From: an uncultured Oscillospiraceae bacterium
GTDB lineage: Bacteria > Bacillota > Clostridia > Oscillospirales > Acutalibacteraceae
NCBI GenBank assembly: GCA_900540535.1
Contig: UQGM01000031.1
Location: forward strand, 1-30,958
Length of the DNA stretch: 30,958 bases
Direction: 5' to 3'
The notes beneath the pieces are model-generated. The model worked only from the letters and a program-made list of their open reading frames with translations, was not told the origin of the DNA and ran no database searches. Within the stretch, counting starts at the first letter, position 1. Every line of letters begins with the position of its first letter. The position numbers and the translations under genes were made by a program. This document shows, piece after piece, positions 15,646-23,115 of the stretch.

Positions 15646-15949
15646 GTGTTTTAAAAGCTCCAAAACCATGGATACAAAATGTAGCATGGCCTATTTTGAC
15701 TGATTATTAAAAATAAACCTATTGATTTTTATATTTTTAAACAATACACTGATAATGAAAAAAGATAATTTGAGTTAAATAAAAATCTAAAACAATATTA
15801 ATAAGAGCAAGTTTATAACTAATTTTTGAATAGGAGGAGATAACAATGGGTTATGGTTCAATTAGTTAAATAGTGTGTATTATACTTTCCGATAATAAGT
15901 TGATTATAATTTGACATAAACAGCAGTACAAAAGAAATCAGGTGATTTT
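15646..15949. other. AT-rich gap between clpC and the repeat-built membrane protein
   Basis: About 300 bp, visibly richer in A and T than the clp operon. The only notable content is the seven-codon ORF at 15846-15869 with a strong ribosome-binding site and a possible -10 TATAAT at 15905-15910 with a poor -35. I see no RNA gene. Confidence 0.5.
15846..15869 (+). other. Seven-codon mini-ORF (MGYGSIS) with a strong Shine-Dalgarno
   Basis: AGGAGGAG lies 7 nt before ATG, and the frame stops after Met-Gly-Tyr-Gly-Ser-Ile-Ser. A ribosome-binding site this good is unlikely to be random. It could be a leader peptide for the membrane protein 80 bp downstream, or the remnant of a small gene; many small clostridial spore proteins start MGYG. 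Neither reading is proven. Confidence 0.35.
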
Positions 15950-16951
15950 ATGAAGGAAAATAAATTCTATAAAATTTCCGATAAAATTTTCTTAGCAGTA
16001 ACGTGTTTAATGATTATTTTTTCTGTATTAAGCATTATTCAATATAGCATAGGTTATGTTGGTATAGTCACAGAAGAAACTGTATTGTATTGCAGTATAA
16101 TGTATGGTACTCCTATGATGATATTTGTTGGTGCCATCACAGTTTCGGTACAGTTTTTATTTATTGCTGCACGTTTCAAAGAAATTGGGTATAATGAAGG
16201 CAATAAGTTTTTAATTACAATTTTGATTCTAAATATTATTATAGAATTCTTTTGGATTCCGTTTTGGTATTATGATGCATTTTTAAGATGGCCCATATAT
16301 ATATTTGTTTTAGCGGCAGTCATAGCAATAATTGCTCTTTTATTACAGTTTAAGTTAATTATTTCGCATTTTAAAAAGCTGAAAGGAATAACAGATAACA
16401 GATTAATAATTGCACTTTTGCTGTTAAATATCATTTTGGAATTTATTTTAATTCCTTTTTTCCATTTTTTTGATATGCAGGAAATATTTTATTTCTGGTT
16501 TCCATTTATTCCGTTTATAGCACAGGCCACAAAGAAAGCTTTCCGTAAGGGTTCTGATAAACTTTTAACTTTTGTAACATGGTTTATGGGCATTATTTTT
16601 GTAGCAGCCGTTATTATTGCTGTATTAGAATATAACTGTGTGATGCCGCATGCACCTAGACCTATTACTAATATCGCTATGGCTTTGGATACCCCTGTGA
16701 CATTGATTCTTACAGCGTTAACTATTTTAGCTCAGTTAATGTTTATTTTGTCCCACATAAAATTGCTGAAAGGTAATCCGGAAGGTATGTTTATAATTAC
16801 TATTTTAATTTTAAATATTATCCTTGAAGTACCCGTAGTTGCATTTTTATGTGCGTTTTACCTCCAATTTATATTCTATTTATGGGTTCCAATTGTTTTG
16901 TTTGCTGCTGAGTTTACAAAGAAAAGATTCTTTAAAGCAGAAGAAAAGTAA
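15950..16951 (+). CDS. Repeat-built polytopic membrane protein of unknown function
   Basis: A 333-residue, very hydrophobic protein that I do not recognise. It is built from internal repeats. The pattern ending LNII-E appears three times (residues 67-100, 131-165, 260-294), each preceded by a Q..x.I.xHxK-LkG-like loop. The spacing is about 64 residues between the first two and 129 between the last two. An N-terminal unit (DKIFLAVTCLMIIFSVLSII, 11-30) recurs as DKLLTFVTWFMGIIFVAAVI (203-222). The overall plan is therefore A-B-B-A-B. Conserved Asn-Glu within membrane helices suggests a structural or transport role. CAGGTGA precedes the ATG. Codons are markedly AT-rich (many TTA, ATT) compared with neighbours, suggesting recent transfer. 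Confidence 0.75.
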   Translation: MKENKFYKISDKIFLAVTCLMIIFSVLSIIQYSIGYVGIVTEETVLYCSIMYGTPMMIFVGAITVSVQFLFIAARFKEIGYNEGNKFLITILILNIIIEFFWIPFWYYDAFLRWPIYIFVLAAVIAIIALLLQFKLIISHFKKLKGITDNRLIIALLLLNIILEFILIPFFHFFDMQEIFYFWFPFIPFIAQATKKAFRKGSDKLLTFVTWFMGIIFVAAVIIAVLEYNCVMPHAPRPITNIAMALDTPVTLILTALTILAQLMFILSHIKLLKGNPEGMFIITILILNIILEVPVVAFLCAFYLQFIFYLWVPIVLFAAEFTKKRFFKAEEK

Positions 16952-16966
16952 GAGAAACAAAATGAA

Positions 16967-17002
16967 AACGGCAGAGCCGCTTTAGCGGTTCTGCCGTTAC
17001 TT
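16967..17002. terminator. Bidirectional terminator
   Basis: AACGGCAGAGCCGC-TTTA-GCGGTTCTGCCGTT forms a 14-bp stem with one G-U pair. It serves the convergent membrane-protein and GH25 genes. Confidence 0.9.
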
Positions 17003-18274
17003 TTATAAGTGATTATATCCGTATTTTCTCATAAACGCAGGATAATCGAAAAGTGAAATATCAAGGTCAACGCTTCCTGAAATTCCCGTTACTTTTCCTG
17101 AGTCAGTGTACTGCCACATCTGATATGTGTAGGGGAAGTTTGTCTGTTCAATATAGTGTGCAAGCCAGATGTCAAACTTTCCGTTTATTCTCGAAAACTC
17201 CATTTCGTCAAGGAGCCAGGACTTACTTGCGTAGATTGTGGGATAATATCCGTTGTTCTTTATTCTCTCACAAAACGCTATTGCAAAATCTGTACGCTGC
17301 TTGTCCGTAAGTCCGTGAGTACGTGCTGCCGGGTCTGATACATATTCCGTATCAAAGGCGATGGGATATGTAAGCTTATATCCTTTAATGGCTTTAAGTA
17401 CAAAGTCAGCCTCGAGAATGGCTTCTTCAACGGTTATTGCCTGGGAATAGAAGTAAACTCCGCAGTCAAGACCGGCCGCTGTTGCACCCTCAATGTTTTT
17501 AACAAAATCAGAGTCAAGGTAAAGTCCGCCCTGAGTGTAGCCTCTGTATCCGACTCTTATCATAACGTAATCAACGCCTGATGCTTTGACCTTTTTCCAG
17601 TCAATGTTTCCCTGAGCATAAGATACGTCAATTCCGACCTTTGAGGAAAGTACACCTTTTGAATCGAAGTAATACTTTTTACCCTGAATAACCTGCCAGC
17701 CGGTGACGGGCTTTCCGTTTTGATAAAGATAGGTTTTGCCGTCATAAATATACCATCCATTTGTCGGAGGAGTCGGCGGCTTCTCGGTAGGTGGTTCTGT
17801 AGGGGTTTCTGTTGGTTTTTCGGTGGGCTTTTCTGTTCCATCTTCAGTTGGAGATTCCGTTGGCTTTTCCGTAGGTTTCTCAGTAGGCTTTTCAGCAGGC
17901 TCTTCTGGGTCTACAGCGGGAGGAGGAGTGTCTACGTCAACGGTATCATCTCCTACAGTATCTCCGGGACCCTGGGGACGCTGATTTTCAGGATCCTCTT
18001 TTATACCCTCTTCGTCCATTACAAAATCCGGGTTTCCGATGACTTCATCGGCATCAAGATGTATATTTTCATTGTCGAGCATTTCGTCTTCTGCATAATT
18101 TTCGGTTTCAAAAATATCGGACGGCAGCAAAAGATTTGAGCTTTCGCTTTCACCGAATACAGCGCTTCCCGCAAAAGCTTCGCTGTCTTCAACAGGAATA
18201 TGAGCTGCACTCATGAAGAAAATCGAAAGAAAAATCAGAAGTACCGAAACGACAATTTTAAGTTCTCTCGGCAA
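17003..18274 (-). CDS. Secreted GH25 lysozyme-type muramidase with PTE-repeat linker and wall-binding repeats
   Basis: A 423-residue enzyme predicted to cleave MurNAc-GlcNAc bonds. The start is TTG at 18274-18272, with AGGAGG 8 nt upstream. Residues 5-24 are a signal peptide/anchor. An acidic segment (30-120) and a low-complexity EKPTEKPTE linker (128-170) follow. Then comes a short cell-wall-binding module (GWYIYDGKTYLYQNGKPVTGW, GKKYYFDSKG; 173-207) of the choline-binding repeat type. The GH25 domain runs from about 212 to the end: GIDVSYAQGNIDW (Asp216), the FDTE pair (Asp308, Glu310), IWLAHY and a C-terminal DLDISLF. It may act in daughter-cell separation, wall turnover or competition. 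Confidence 0.92.
   Translation of the reverse strand: MPRELKIVVSVLLIFLSIFFMSAAHIPVEDSEAFAGSAVFGESESSNLLLPSDIFETENYAEDEMLDNENIHLDADEVIGNPDFVMDEEGIKEDPENQRPQGPGDTVGDDTVDVDTPPPAVDPEEPAEKPTEKPTEKPTESPTEDGTEKPTEKPTETPTEPPTEKPPTPPTNGWYIYDGKTYLYQNGKPVTGWQVIQGKKYYFDSKGVLSSKVGIDVSYAQGNIDWKKVKASGVDYVMIRVGYRGYTQGGLYLDSDFVKNIEGATAAGLDCGVYFYSQAITVEEAILEADFVLKAIKGYKLTYPIAFDTEYVSDPAARTHGLTDKQRTDFAIAFCERIKNNGYYPTIYASKSWLLDEMEFSRINGKFDIWLAHYIEQTNFPYTYQMWQYTDSGKVTGISGSVDLDISLFDYPAFMRKYGYNHL
17775..17895 (-). repeat. Degenerate tandem repeat encoding Pro-Thr-Glu-Lys units
   Basis: Twelve-nucleotide units encoding PTEK/PTES/PTET recur through residues about 128-166 of the GH25 protein. They are imperfect at the DNA level and probably vary in number between strains. 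They encode a flexible extracellular linker. Confidence 0.8.
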
Positions 18275-18309
18275 TGTGTTTTCCTCCTCAGAAATAAAGT
18301 ACTTTTAAA

Positions 18310-18338
18310 ATAATAACATAATTCGTGGTACTGTACAA
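18310..18338 (-). promoter_or_regulatory. Sigma-A promoter for the GH25 gene
   Basis: On the minus strand: -35 TTGTAC (18338-18333), 17-nt spacer, -10 TATTAT (18315-18310) preceded by an extended TGt. The start codon is 36 bp downstream. Confidence 0.75.
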
Positions 18339-18468
18339 TAAATCTGACAAGAAAAACACTGCCAAATAATGGAGAGAAAAATAGTATGGATTAAATATCT
18401 TTATAATTAATAGTTTAAAATTTAAATAAGAAAGATAAATTTTTCATAAATAAAGAGTCGTTGATTAA

Positions 18469-18497
18469 TTGCAAGAGCTAAAAAGTTGTGTTAAAAT
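18469..18497 (+). promoter_or_regulatory. Sigma-A promoter for the membrane-protein/acyltransferase operon
   Basis: -35 TTGCAA (18469-18474), 17-nt spacer, -10 TAAAAT (18492-18497), 85 bp before the first start codon. The rest of the 308-bp divergent gap is AT-rich with no gene visible. Confidence 0.65.
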
Positions 18498-18582
18498 AAT
18501 CTTTAAAGGCAAATTCTATTGATATTGAAATACCGACTTTGTTGCAAAAAACAGGATGTTGCCAAAAATAAGGAGGACTGGA

Positions 18583-19398
18583 ATGGAAAGCATTATTGAT
18601 TACATTGAAAACACTTTAAAAGATGTTCCCGATGAAGAGAATTCCCTTTATCGCTATAAGCGCAGAGTTTTCGACAGTATGACAGAGCGTGCTAATGAAA
18701 TTGCTCAGAGCGGTTTAAAAGATGAAAAGGTGCTCAGTGATCTCGTTATAAGTGAGCATCCTGATTTAAAAGAGGAATACAGAAAATTTTATTTGGCAGA
18801 TCGTGAAAAAAGAAAGACCAAAAATTTCAGGGAATTTTTGGCTGTCGGTTCTGTCTGTTATATACTTTTACTTACAGCTATATATCTTGGGGTAAGCTTT
18901 CTTACGCATAACTGGGCGCAAAGCTGGCTTATTATGCTTGGAGGAATCACTGTTTTAGTTGATTATCTTTTCAGCGTTGCAGTTAGGGACATAAGCCGTA
19001 TGCGAAGAATTTTTCATCCTATTGCCCGTGTACTAATAGCATTTAATATTATGCTTACAGCAACGTTTATCTTCCTTTGCTGTGTTGTTATTTTACACAT
19101 ACCCATGAGCTGGATTATTTATCTTGTAGCGGTGATTGTGCTTTTTGCAGCAGATGCCCTTTTCCTGGCACTTACCAAAAGAAAGCTTGCAATTATAAAT
19201 TATCTTCTCTATATACCTGCTGCAATGTCAATGCTTTATGTAATACTTGGTGTACTTGAAGTAATTGCATGGGATCCGGGCTGGCTGCTGATGATTCTTG
19301 CAGTAATAATTGATATCTTGATTGTTGTAGGCATTGCCGTAGAAAATTCAAAATATATATACAGACAGGAGGTTGAGGACGTATGGAACGAAAATTAA
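18583..19398 (+). CDS. Membrane protein with a DUF1700-like cytosolic N-terminal helical prefix
   Basis: A 271-residue protein. The ATG at 18583 is chosen for AGGAGG 6 nt upstream over earlier in-frame codons without a site. Residues 1-80 are a soluble, highly charged helical region (MESIIDYIENTLKDVP...SEHPDLKEEYRKFY). This resembles the N-terminal prefix of DUF1700/permease-prefix proteins, where short helices sense or bind partners. About six TM segments follow (near 87-108, 113-133, 147-170, 172-194, 200-222, 230-251), ending in a short cytosolic tail. No transport motif is visible. It overlaps the acyltransferase gene by 16 bp, which implies coupled expression and perhaps a shared job in a surface lipid or glycolipid. 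That link is inference. Confidence 0.7.
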   Translation: MESIIDYIENTLKDVPDEENSLYRYKRRVFDSMTERANEIAQSGLKDEKVLSDLVISEHPDLKEEYRKFYLADREKRKTKNFREFLAVGSVCYILLLTAIYLGVSFLTHNWAQSWLIMLGGITVLVDYLFSVAVRDISRMRRIFHPIARVLIAFNIMLTATFIFLCCVVILHIPMSWIIYLVAVIVLFAADALFLALTKRKLAIINYLLYIPAAMSMLYVILGVLEVIAWDPGWLLMILAVIIDILIVVGIAVENSKYIYRQEVEDVWNEN

Positions 19399-20666
19399 AT
19401 GCTGAGCTTTGGGATAAAATGCATTATCTGTTCCGTGATTTCAACGACCGAATGGTTCACGTTGAGCTCCATTATGATTATGAAATCAATATAGAAGCCC
19501 TTAAAACAGTCCTCATCTGCTTTTTTGAAAAGGCTCCTGTACTTCATTCAAGCTTTACGGATAATCATATAACTCCTTACTGGAGTGTAAAAAACTATAA
19601 AATAGAGGATGTGCTGACTGTTTCAAGGCCGGAGAATGTGGAAGAAGCCGTCAACGAATTTCTTACACAGTATATACCTCCCGAGAGCGATTTGCAGATG
19701 AAGGTCGCCGTATTTTTCTATGAGGGAAAATCTGTGCTGTGCATAGTTGAAAATCATATGTGCATGGACGGCGGAGATTTTAAATATTTCCTCAAAGCCC
19801 TTTGTAAGAACTATAACGACTATGTTGAAAGAGGTATAAGTCCTATTGATTTAAGGCATGGTACACGTTCTTATGATGCAGTGTATTCCGACTTTACCCC
19901 TACGGAAAAGCGTATGGCTCAGAATCTTTATAAGAATGTCTGCGCCAAGGATAATCATAAATTTCCTCTTACTCCCGACAGCATAAGGGATAAGTCTTTT
20001 ATAGCAAAGAGGAAAATTGATGCCGACCGCTTTTTGAAGATCAAACAAGTTGGCAAAAAACATGGTGCAACAATAAATGATATGCTTGTAGCAGCTTATT
20101 TTTACAGTCTTTACGAGCTTGCCGGATATGATAAAAGCGAAAGCGTTACAATTTCCTGCGCCATTGACTTAAGACGTCACATACATGATGTAAGCGAACA
20201 GGGCATGACGAACCATACTGCATTTATGCAGTGTTCCATTCCCGAAAGAGGCAGAGATATTTTTGAGACTCTCCAATATGTTGTGCACAGCTCCAACAGA
20301 TTTAAAAAGGATAAATTCATGGGTCTGTACGGACTCCCGCTGCTCAATTTCGGTTATAAACTGCTTCCTCATGCGGCATCGGAAGAGATTATAAAAATCG
20401 GATATTCAAATCCGCTTCTTGCAATGAGCAATATCGGTATACTTGAAGCCGATAAACTTTCCCTTGAGGGACATGAGCCTTTTGACGGATTTATGACCGG
20501 CGCTGTTAAGTATAAGCCCTATGTGCTTCTTTCAGCTACTTCTCTTAAAAACGTACTTACACTTTCCATGTGTGTAAGAGGCAACGATACCGATAAGGAA
20601 ACAGTAGAACTTTTCTTCGACCTTATGGAGAAGAATATAGATACTCTTATTGCTCAGGCTGACTGA
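19383..20666 (+). CDS. HxxxDG condensation-type acyltransferase (NRPS C-domain / PapA / alcohol-acetyltransferase superfamily)
   Basis: A 427-residue stand-alone enzyme. AGGAGG lies 8 nt before the ATG, inside the previous gene. The catalytic motif is NHMCMDGG, with His125, Asp129 and Gly130. The N-terminal WDKMHYLFRD and the C-terminal half with AMSNIGILE at about 346-354 fit the two-lobed chloramphenicol-acetyltransferase-like fold. An INDMLVAAYFYSLYEL helix also matches the superfamily. Such enzymes join an acyl-CoA or carrier-bound acyl group to an alcohol or amine. No NRPS, PKS or carrier protein is nearby, so the acceptor may be a lipid or small alcohol. The paired membrane protein argues for a membrane-associated product. 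Confidence 0.8.
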   Translation: MERKLNAELWDKMHYLFRDFNDRMVHVELHYDYEINIEALKTVLICFFEKAPVLHSSFTDNHITPYWSVKNYKIEDVLTVSRPENVEEAVNEFLTQYIPPESDLQMKVAVFFYEGKSVLCIVENHMCMDGGDFKYFLKALCKNYNDYVERGISPIDLRHGTRSYDAVYSDFTPTEKRMAQNLYKNVCAKDNHKFPLTPDSIRDKSFIAKRKIDADRFLKIKQVGKKHGATINDMLVAAYFYSLYELAGYDKSESVTISCAIDLRRHIHDVSEQGMTNHTAFMQCSIPERGRDIFETLQYVVHSSNRFKKDKFMGLYGLPLLNFGYKLLPHAASEEIIKIGYSNPLLAMSNIGILEADKLSLEGHEPFDGFMTGAVKYKPYVLLSATSLKNVLTLSMCVRGNDTDKETVELFFDLMEKNIDTLIAQAD

Positions 20667-20708
20667 AGCTTTTAAAAGTATTATTTAATATACTACTGCA
20701 AAAAATTA

Positions 20709-20747
20709 AGCCTTCGATTGATCAGTTTCAATCGAAGGCTTTTTTTA
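20709..20747. terminator. Bidirectional terminator between acyltransferase gene and leuD
   Basis: AGCCTTCGATTG-ATCAGTTT-CAATCGAAGGCT is a perfect 12-bp stem followed by T7. It ends both convergent transcripts. Confidence 0.92.
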
Positions 20748-20760
20748 GTTTGTTTTATGG

Positions 20761-21243
20761 TTATTTTGAAATTGAATTAAGCAGTCCGCCTTTTTCGATG
20801 ATGTTCTGAATAAAGGGCGGGAAAGGCTCAGCCTGATATGTTTTTCCGGTGGTATTGTTTGTGATGATTCCTGTGTCGAAATCAACGCTTACATCGTCGC
20901 CGTTTTTAATATCCTTTGAAGCCTCTTCGCACTCGAGAATTGCAAGACCGATGTTGATTGCATTTCTGTAAAAAATACGTGCAAAGGTTGCAGCTATAAC
21001 GCAGGAGATACCGGAAGCCTTAATAGCAATAGGTGCGTGCTCTCTGGAAGAACCGCAGCCAAAGTTACGGTCGGCAACCATGATGTCGCCTGCCTTTACG
21101 TTCTTGACAAACTCAGTGTCAATATCCTCCATGCAGTGAGCGGCAAGCTCTTTGGGGTCTGCTGTGTTAAGGTAACGTGCAGGAATAATAACGTCTGTGT
21201 CAACGTTGCTGCCGTACTTGTGAACTCTACCTTGTACTTTCAT
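20761..21243 (-). CDS. leuD: 3-isopropylmalate dehydratase small subunit
   Basis: A 160-residue swivel-domain subunit. With LeuC it interconverts 2- and 3-isopropylmalate in leucine synthesis. Signatures: GRVHKYGSNVDTDVIIPARYLNT (4-26), NFGCGSSREHAPIAIKASGISCVIA (about 60-84) and ARIFYRNAINIGLAILE. The short form without extension is typical of the clostridial/archaeal two-subunit enzymes. The ATG follows a purine-rich site and starts 12 bp after leuC. It is the last gene of the ilvB-ilvH-leuC-leuD operon. Broad-specificity or homoaconitase function is possible in this subfamily, but the ilv neighbours favour leucine. Confidence 0.93.
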   Translation of the reverse strand: MKVQGRVHKYGSNVDTDVIIPARYLNTADPKELAAHCMEDIDTEFVKNVKAGDIMVADRNFGCGSSREHAPIAIKASGISCVIAATFARIFYRNAINIGLAILECEEASKDIKNGDDVSVDFDTGIITNNTTGKTYQAEPFPPFIQNIIEKGGLLNSISK

Positions 21244-21255
21244 GGTTTAGCCTCC

Positions 21256-22521
21256 TTATATTTTGTCGGGGTCGGCGATGTAACCTGCAACTGCGCTTGC
21301 TGCTGCAACGGCAGGGCTTGCAAGATATACTTCGCTTTCGGGGTGACCCATTCTGCCTACGAAGTTGCGGTTTGTTGTTGCAACGGCACGTTCACCCTTT
21401 GCAAGTATGCCCATGTGTCCGCCAAGGCAGGGACCACATGTAGGTGTGCTTACAACTGCTCCGGCTTCTACAAATATTTCGGTAAGACCTTCTCTGATGC
21501 AGTCAAGATAAATCTTCTGTGTTGCGGGGATAACGATTGTTCTTACGTTTTTATTGACTTTTCTGCCCTTGAGAATGGCAGCAGCTGCACGCATATCTTC
21601 CATTCTTCCGTTGGTGCAGGAACCGATAACAACCTGATCAATCATAACCTCTTCGGGCTTAATCTCATCAATTGTCTTTGTGTTCTCGGGAAGGTGGGGG
21701 AATGCAACTGTGGGACGAAGAGCTGAAAGATCGATTTCAACAACCTCATCGTACTGAGCGTCTTCATCAGCCTCAAATACTTTGTATTCTCTCTTTGCTC
21801 TTTCCTTTACGTATTCAAGAGTTACGTCGTCAACAGGGAAAATTCCGTTTTTGGCTCCGCCTTCAATTGCCATGTTTGCAATGCACAGACGGTCATCCAT
21901 TGAAAGGTGCTGAACGCCTTCACCGCAGAATTCAAGTGAACGGTAAAGTGCGCCGTCAACACCGATTTTTCCGATAAGGTGAAGTATAACATCCTTACCG
22001 CTTACGTTTTTAGCAGGCTTGCCTTTAAGTACAACCTTTATTGCAGAGGGAACCTTGAACCAGGCTTTGCCTGAAATCATTCCGGCAGCCATATCAGTTG
22101 AACCGACACCTGTTGAGAATGCTCCAAGTGCGCCGTAGGTGCAGGTGTGTGAGTCTGCGCCGATTACGGTGTCACCGGGAAGAACGATTCCTTTTTCGGG
22201 GAGAAGAGCGTGCTCAATGCCCATCTGACCAACATCAAAATAGTTGTCAATATCGTATTTGCCGGCAAATTCTCTTACCTGCTTGCAGTGCTGAGCGGAT
22301 TTGATGTCCTTGTTAGGAGTGAAGTGATCCATAACAAGGGCAATTCTGCTTTTATCAAAAACAGAAGTTGCGCCGCAGCGTTCAAACTCGTTAATTGCAA
22401 CGGGAGAGGTAACGTCGTTTCCCAGAACAATATCGAGCTTTGCCTCGATGAGCTGACCTGCCTTTACCTCAGGCAGACCGGCATGAGCGGCGAGAATTTT
22501 TTGCGTCATAGTCATTCCCAT
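21256..22521 (-). CDS. leuC: 3-isopropylmalate dehydratase large subunit
   Basis: A 421-residue aconitase-family subunit carrying the 4Fe-4S cluster. Cluster ligands are visible in VVIGSCTNGRMEDM (one Cys) and STPTCGPCLGGHMG (two Cys). DSHTCTYGALGAFSTGVGSTDMA carries the conserved active-site His. The length matches the short bacterial/archaeal LeuC1-type enzymes rather than the roughly 470-residue E. coli form. GGAGG lies 8 nt before the first ATG, which selects it over two further in-frame Mets within 5 codons. It lies 53 bp after ilvH and 12 bp before leuD. leuA and leuB are absent from the window. Confidence 0.94.
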   Translation of the reverse strand: MGMTMTQKILAAHAGLPEVKAGQLIEAKLDIVLGNDVTSPVAINEFERCGATSVFDKSRIALVMDHFTPNKDIKSAQHCKQVREFAGKYDIDNYFDVGQMGIEHALLPEKGIVLPGDTVIGADSHTCTYGALGAFSTGVGSTDMAAGMISGKAWFKVPSAIKVVLKGKPAKNVSGKDVILHLIGKIGVDGALYRSLEFCGEGVQHLSMDDRLCIANMAIEGGAKNGIFPVDDVTLEYVKERAKREYKVFEADEDAQYDEVVEIDLSALRPTVAFPHLPENTKTIDEIKPEEVMIDQVVIGSCTNGRMEDMRAAAAILKGRKVNKNVRTIVIPATQKIYLDCIREGLTEIFVEAGAVVSTPTCGPCLGGHMGILAKGERAVATTNRNFVGRMGHPESEVYLASPAVAAASAVAGYIADPDKI

Positions 22522-22574
22522 AAAAAATTCCTCCGTAAATTTAATGTGATGAAAACCGCTTTTGTGCGGATAAA

Positions 22575-23093
22575 TTATTCAGGAAGAGAGTCCTCGTCAT
22601 CGTTGATGCTTACATCTCCGCTTGCAAGAGCAGTGATACCGGAGCGTGAAAGCTCAACTATGTGATGCTGAGAAATAGCCTCGATGAATTCGTCAATTGT
22701 AGCTGATTCACCTGTAAGCTCAGCGGTGATTGTCTTGTGGCCGATGTCTCTGACTCTTGCGCCGAATTTAAGGAGAGTTTTAAGTACGGCGGGACGGTCT
22801 TTATTGAGAGCACGAACCTTTACGAAAAGGAGTTCGCTGGAGGTTGTCTTTCCGTCCTCAAGGCGGATAACCTTCTGAACGTCCTCAAGCTTTAAAAGCT
22901 GCATTTCAATCTGGCGGAAAGTGGCGGGATCAGCCTGAGAAACGATTGTCATTCTTGAAAATTCGGGATTTTCAGTCTGAGAAACCGTAAGGCTCTGAAT
23001 ATTGAATCCACGTCTTGCAAAAAGTCCGGCAACTCTAAGAAGCACACCGGAGTGGTTGTTTACAAGAGCTGAAAGAGCTAATCTGTCTGTCAT
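22575..23093 (-). CDS. ilvH: Acetolactate synthase regulatory (small) subunit
   Basis: A 172-residue ACT-domain protein that binds IlvB and confers valine feedback inhibition. The N-terminal ACT domain is clear: LALSALVNNHSGVLLRVAGLFARRGFNIQSLTVSQTENPEFSRMTIV (5-51). A second regulatory domain follows (KTTSSELLFVKVRAL...), and the tail is acidic (NDDEDSLPE). AAGGAG lies upstream. It starts 22 bp after ilvB. Confidence 0.93.
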   Translation of the reverse strand: MTDRLALSALVNNHSGVLLRVAGLFARRGFNIQSLTVSQTENPEFSRMTIVSQADPATFRQIEMQLLKLEDVQKVIRLEDGKTTSSELLFVKVRALNKDRPAVLKTLLKFGARVRDIGHKTITAELTGESATIDEFIEAISQHHIVELSRSGITALASGDVSINDDEDSLPE

Positions 23094-23115
23094 TTTTTAT
23101 TCTCCTTTCCCGATA

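Noticed and set aside
17775..17895. CRISPR-like or satellite repeat
   Set aside because: The repeats are in frame within the GH25 gene, encode PTEK units and have no spacers.
21037..21726. 229-codon open frame antisense to leuD/leuC
   Set aside because: Composition is Cys/Val/Asn-rich as expected from the reverse of leuC codons, and it spans the leuD-leuC junction without a start signal.
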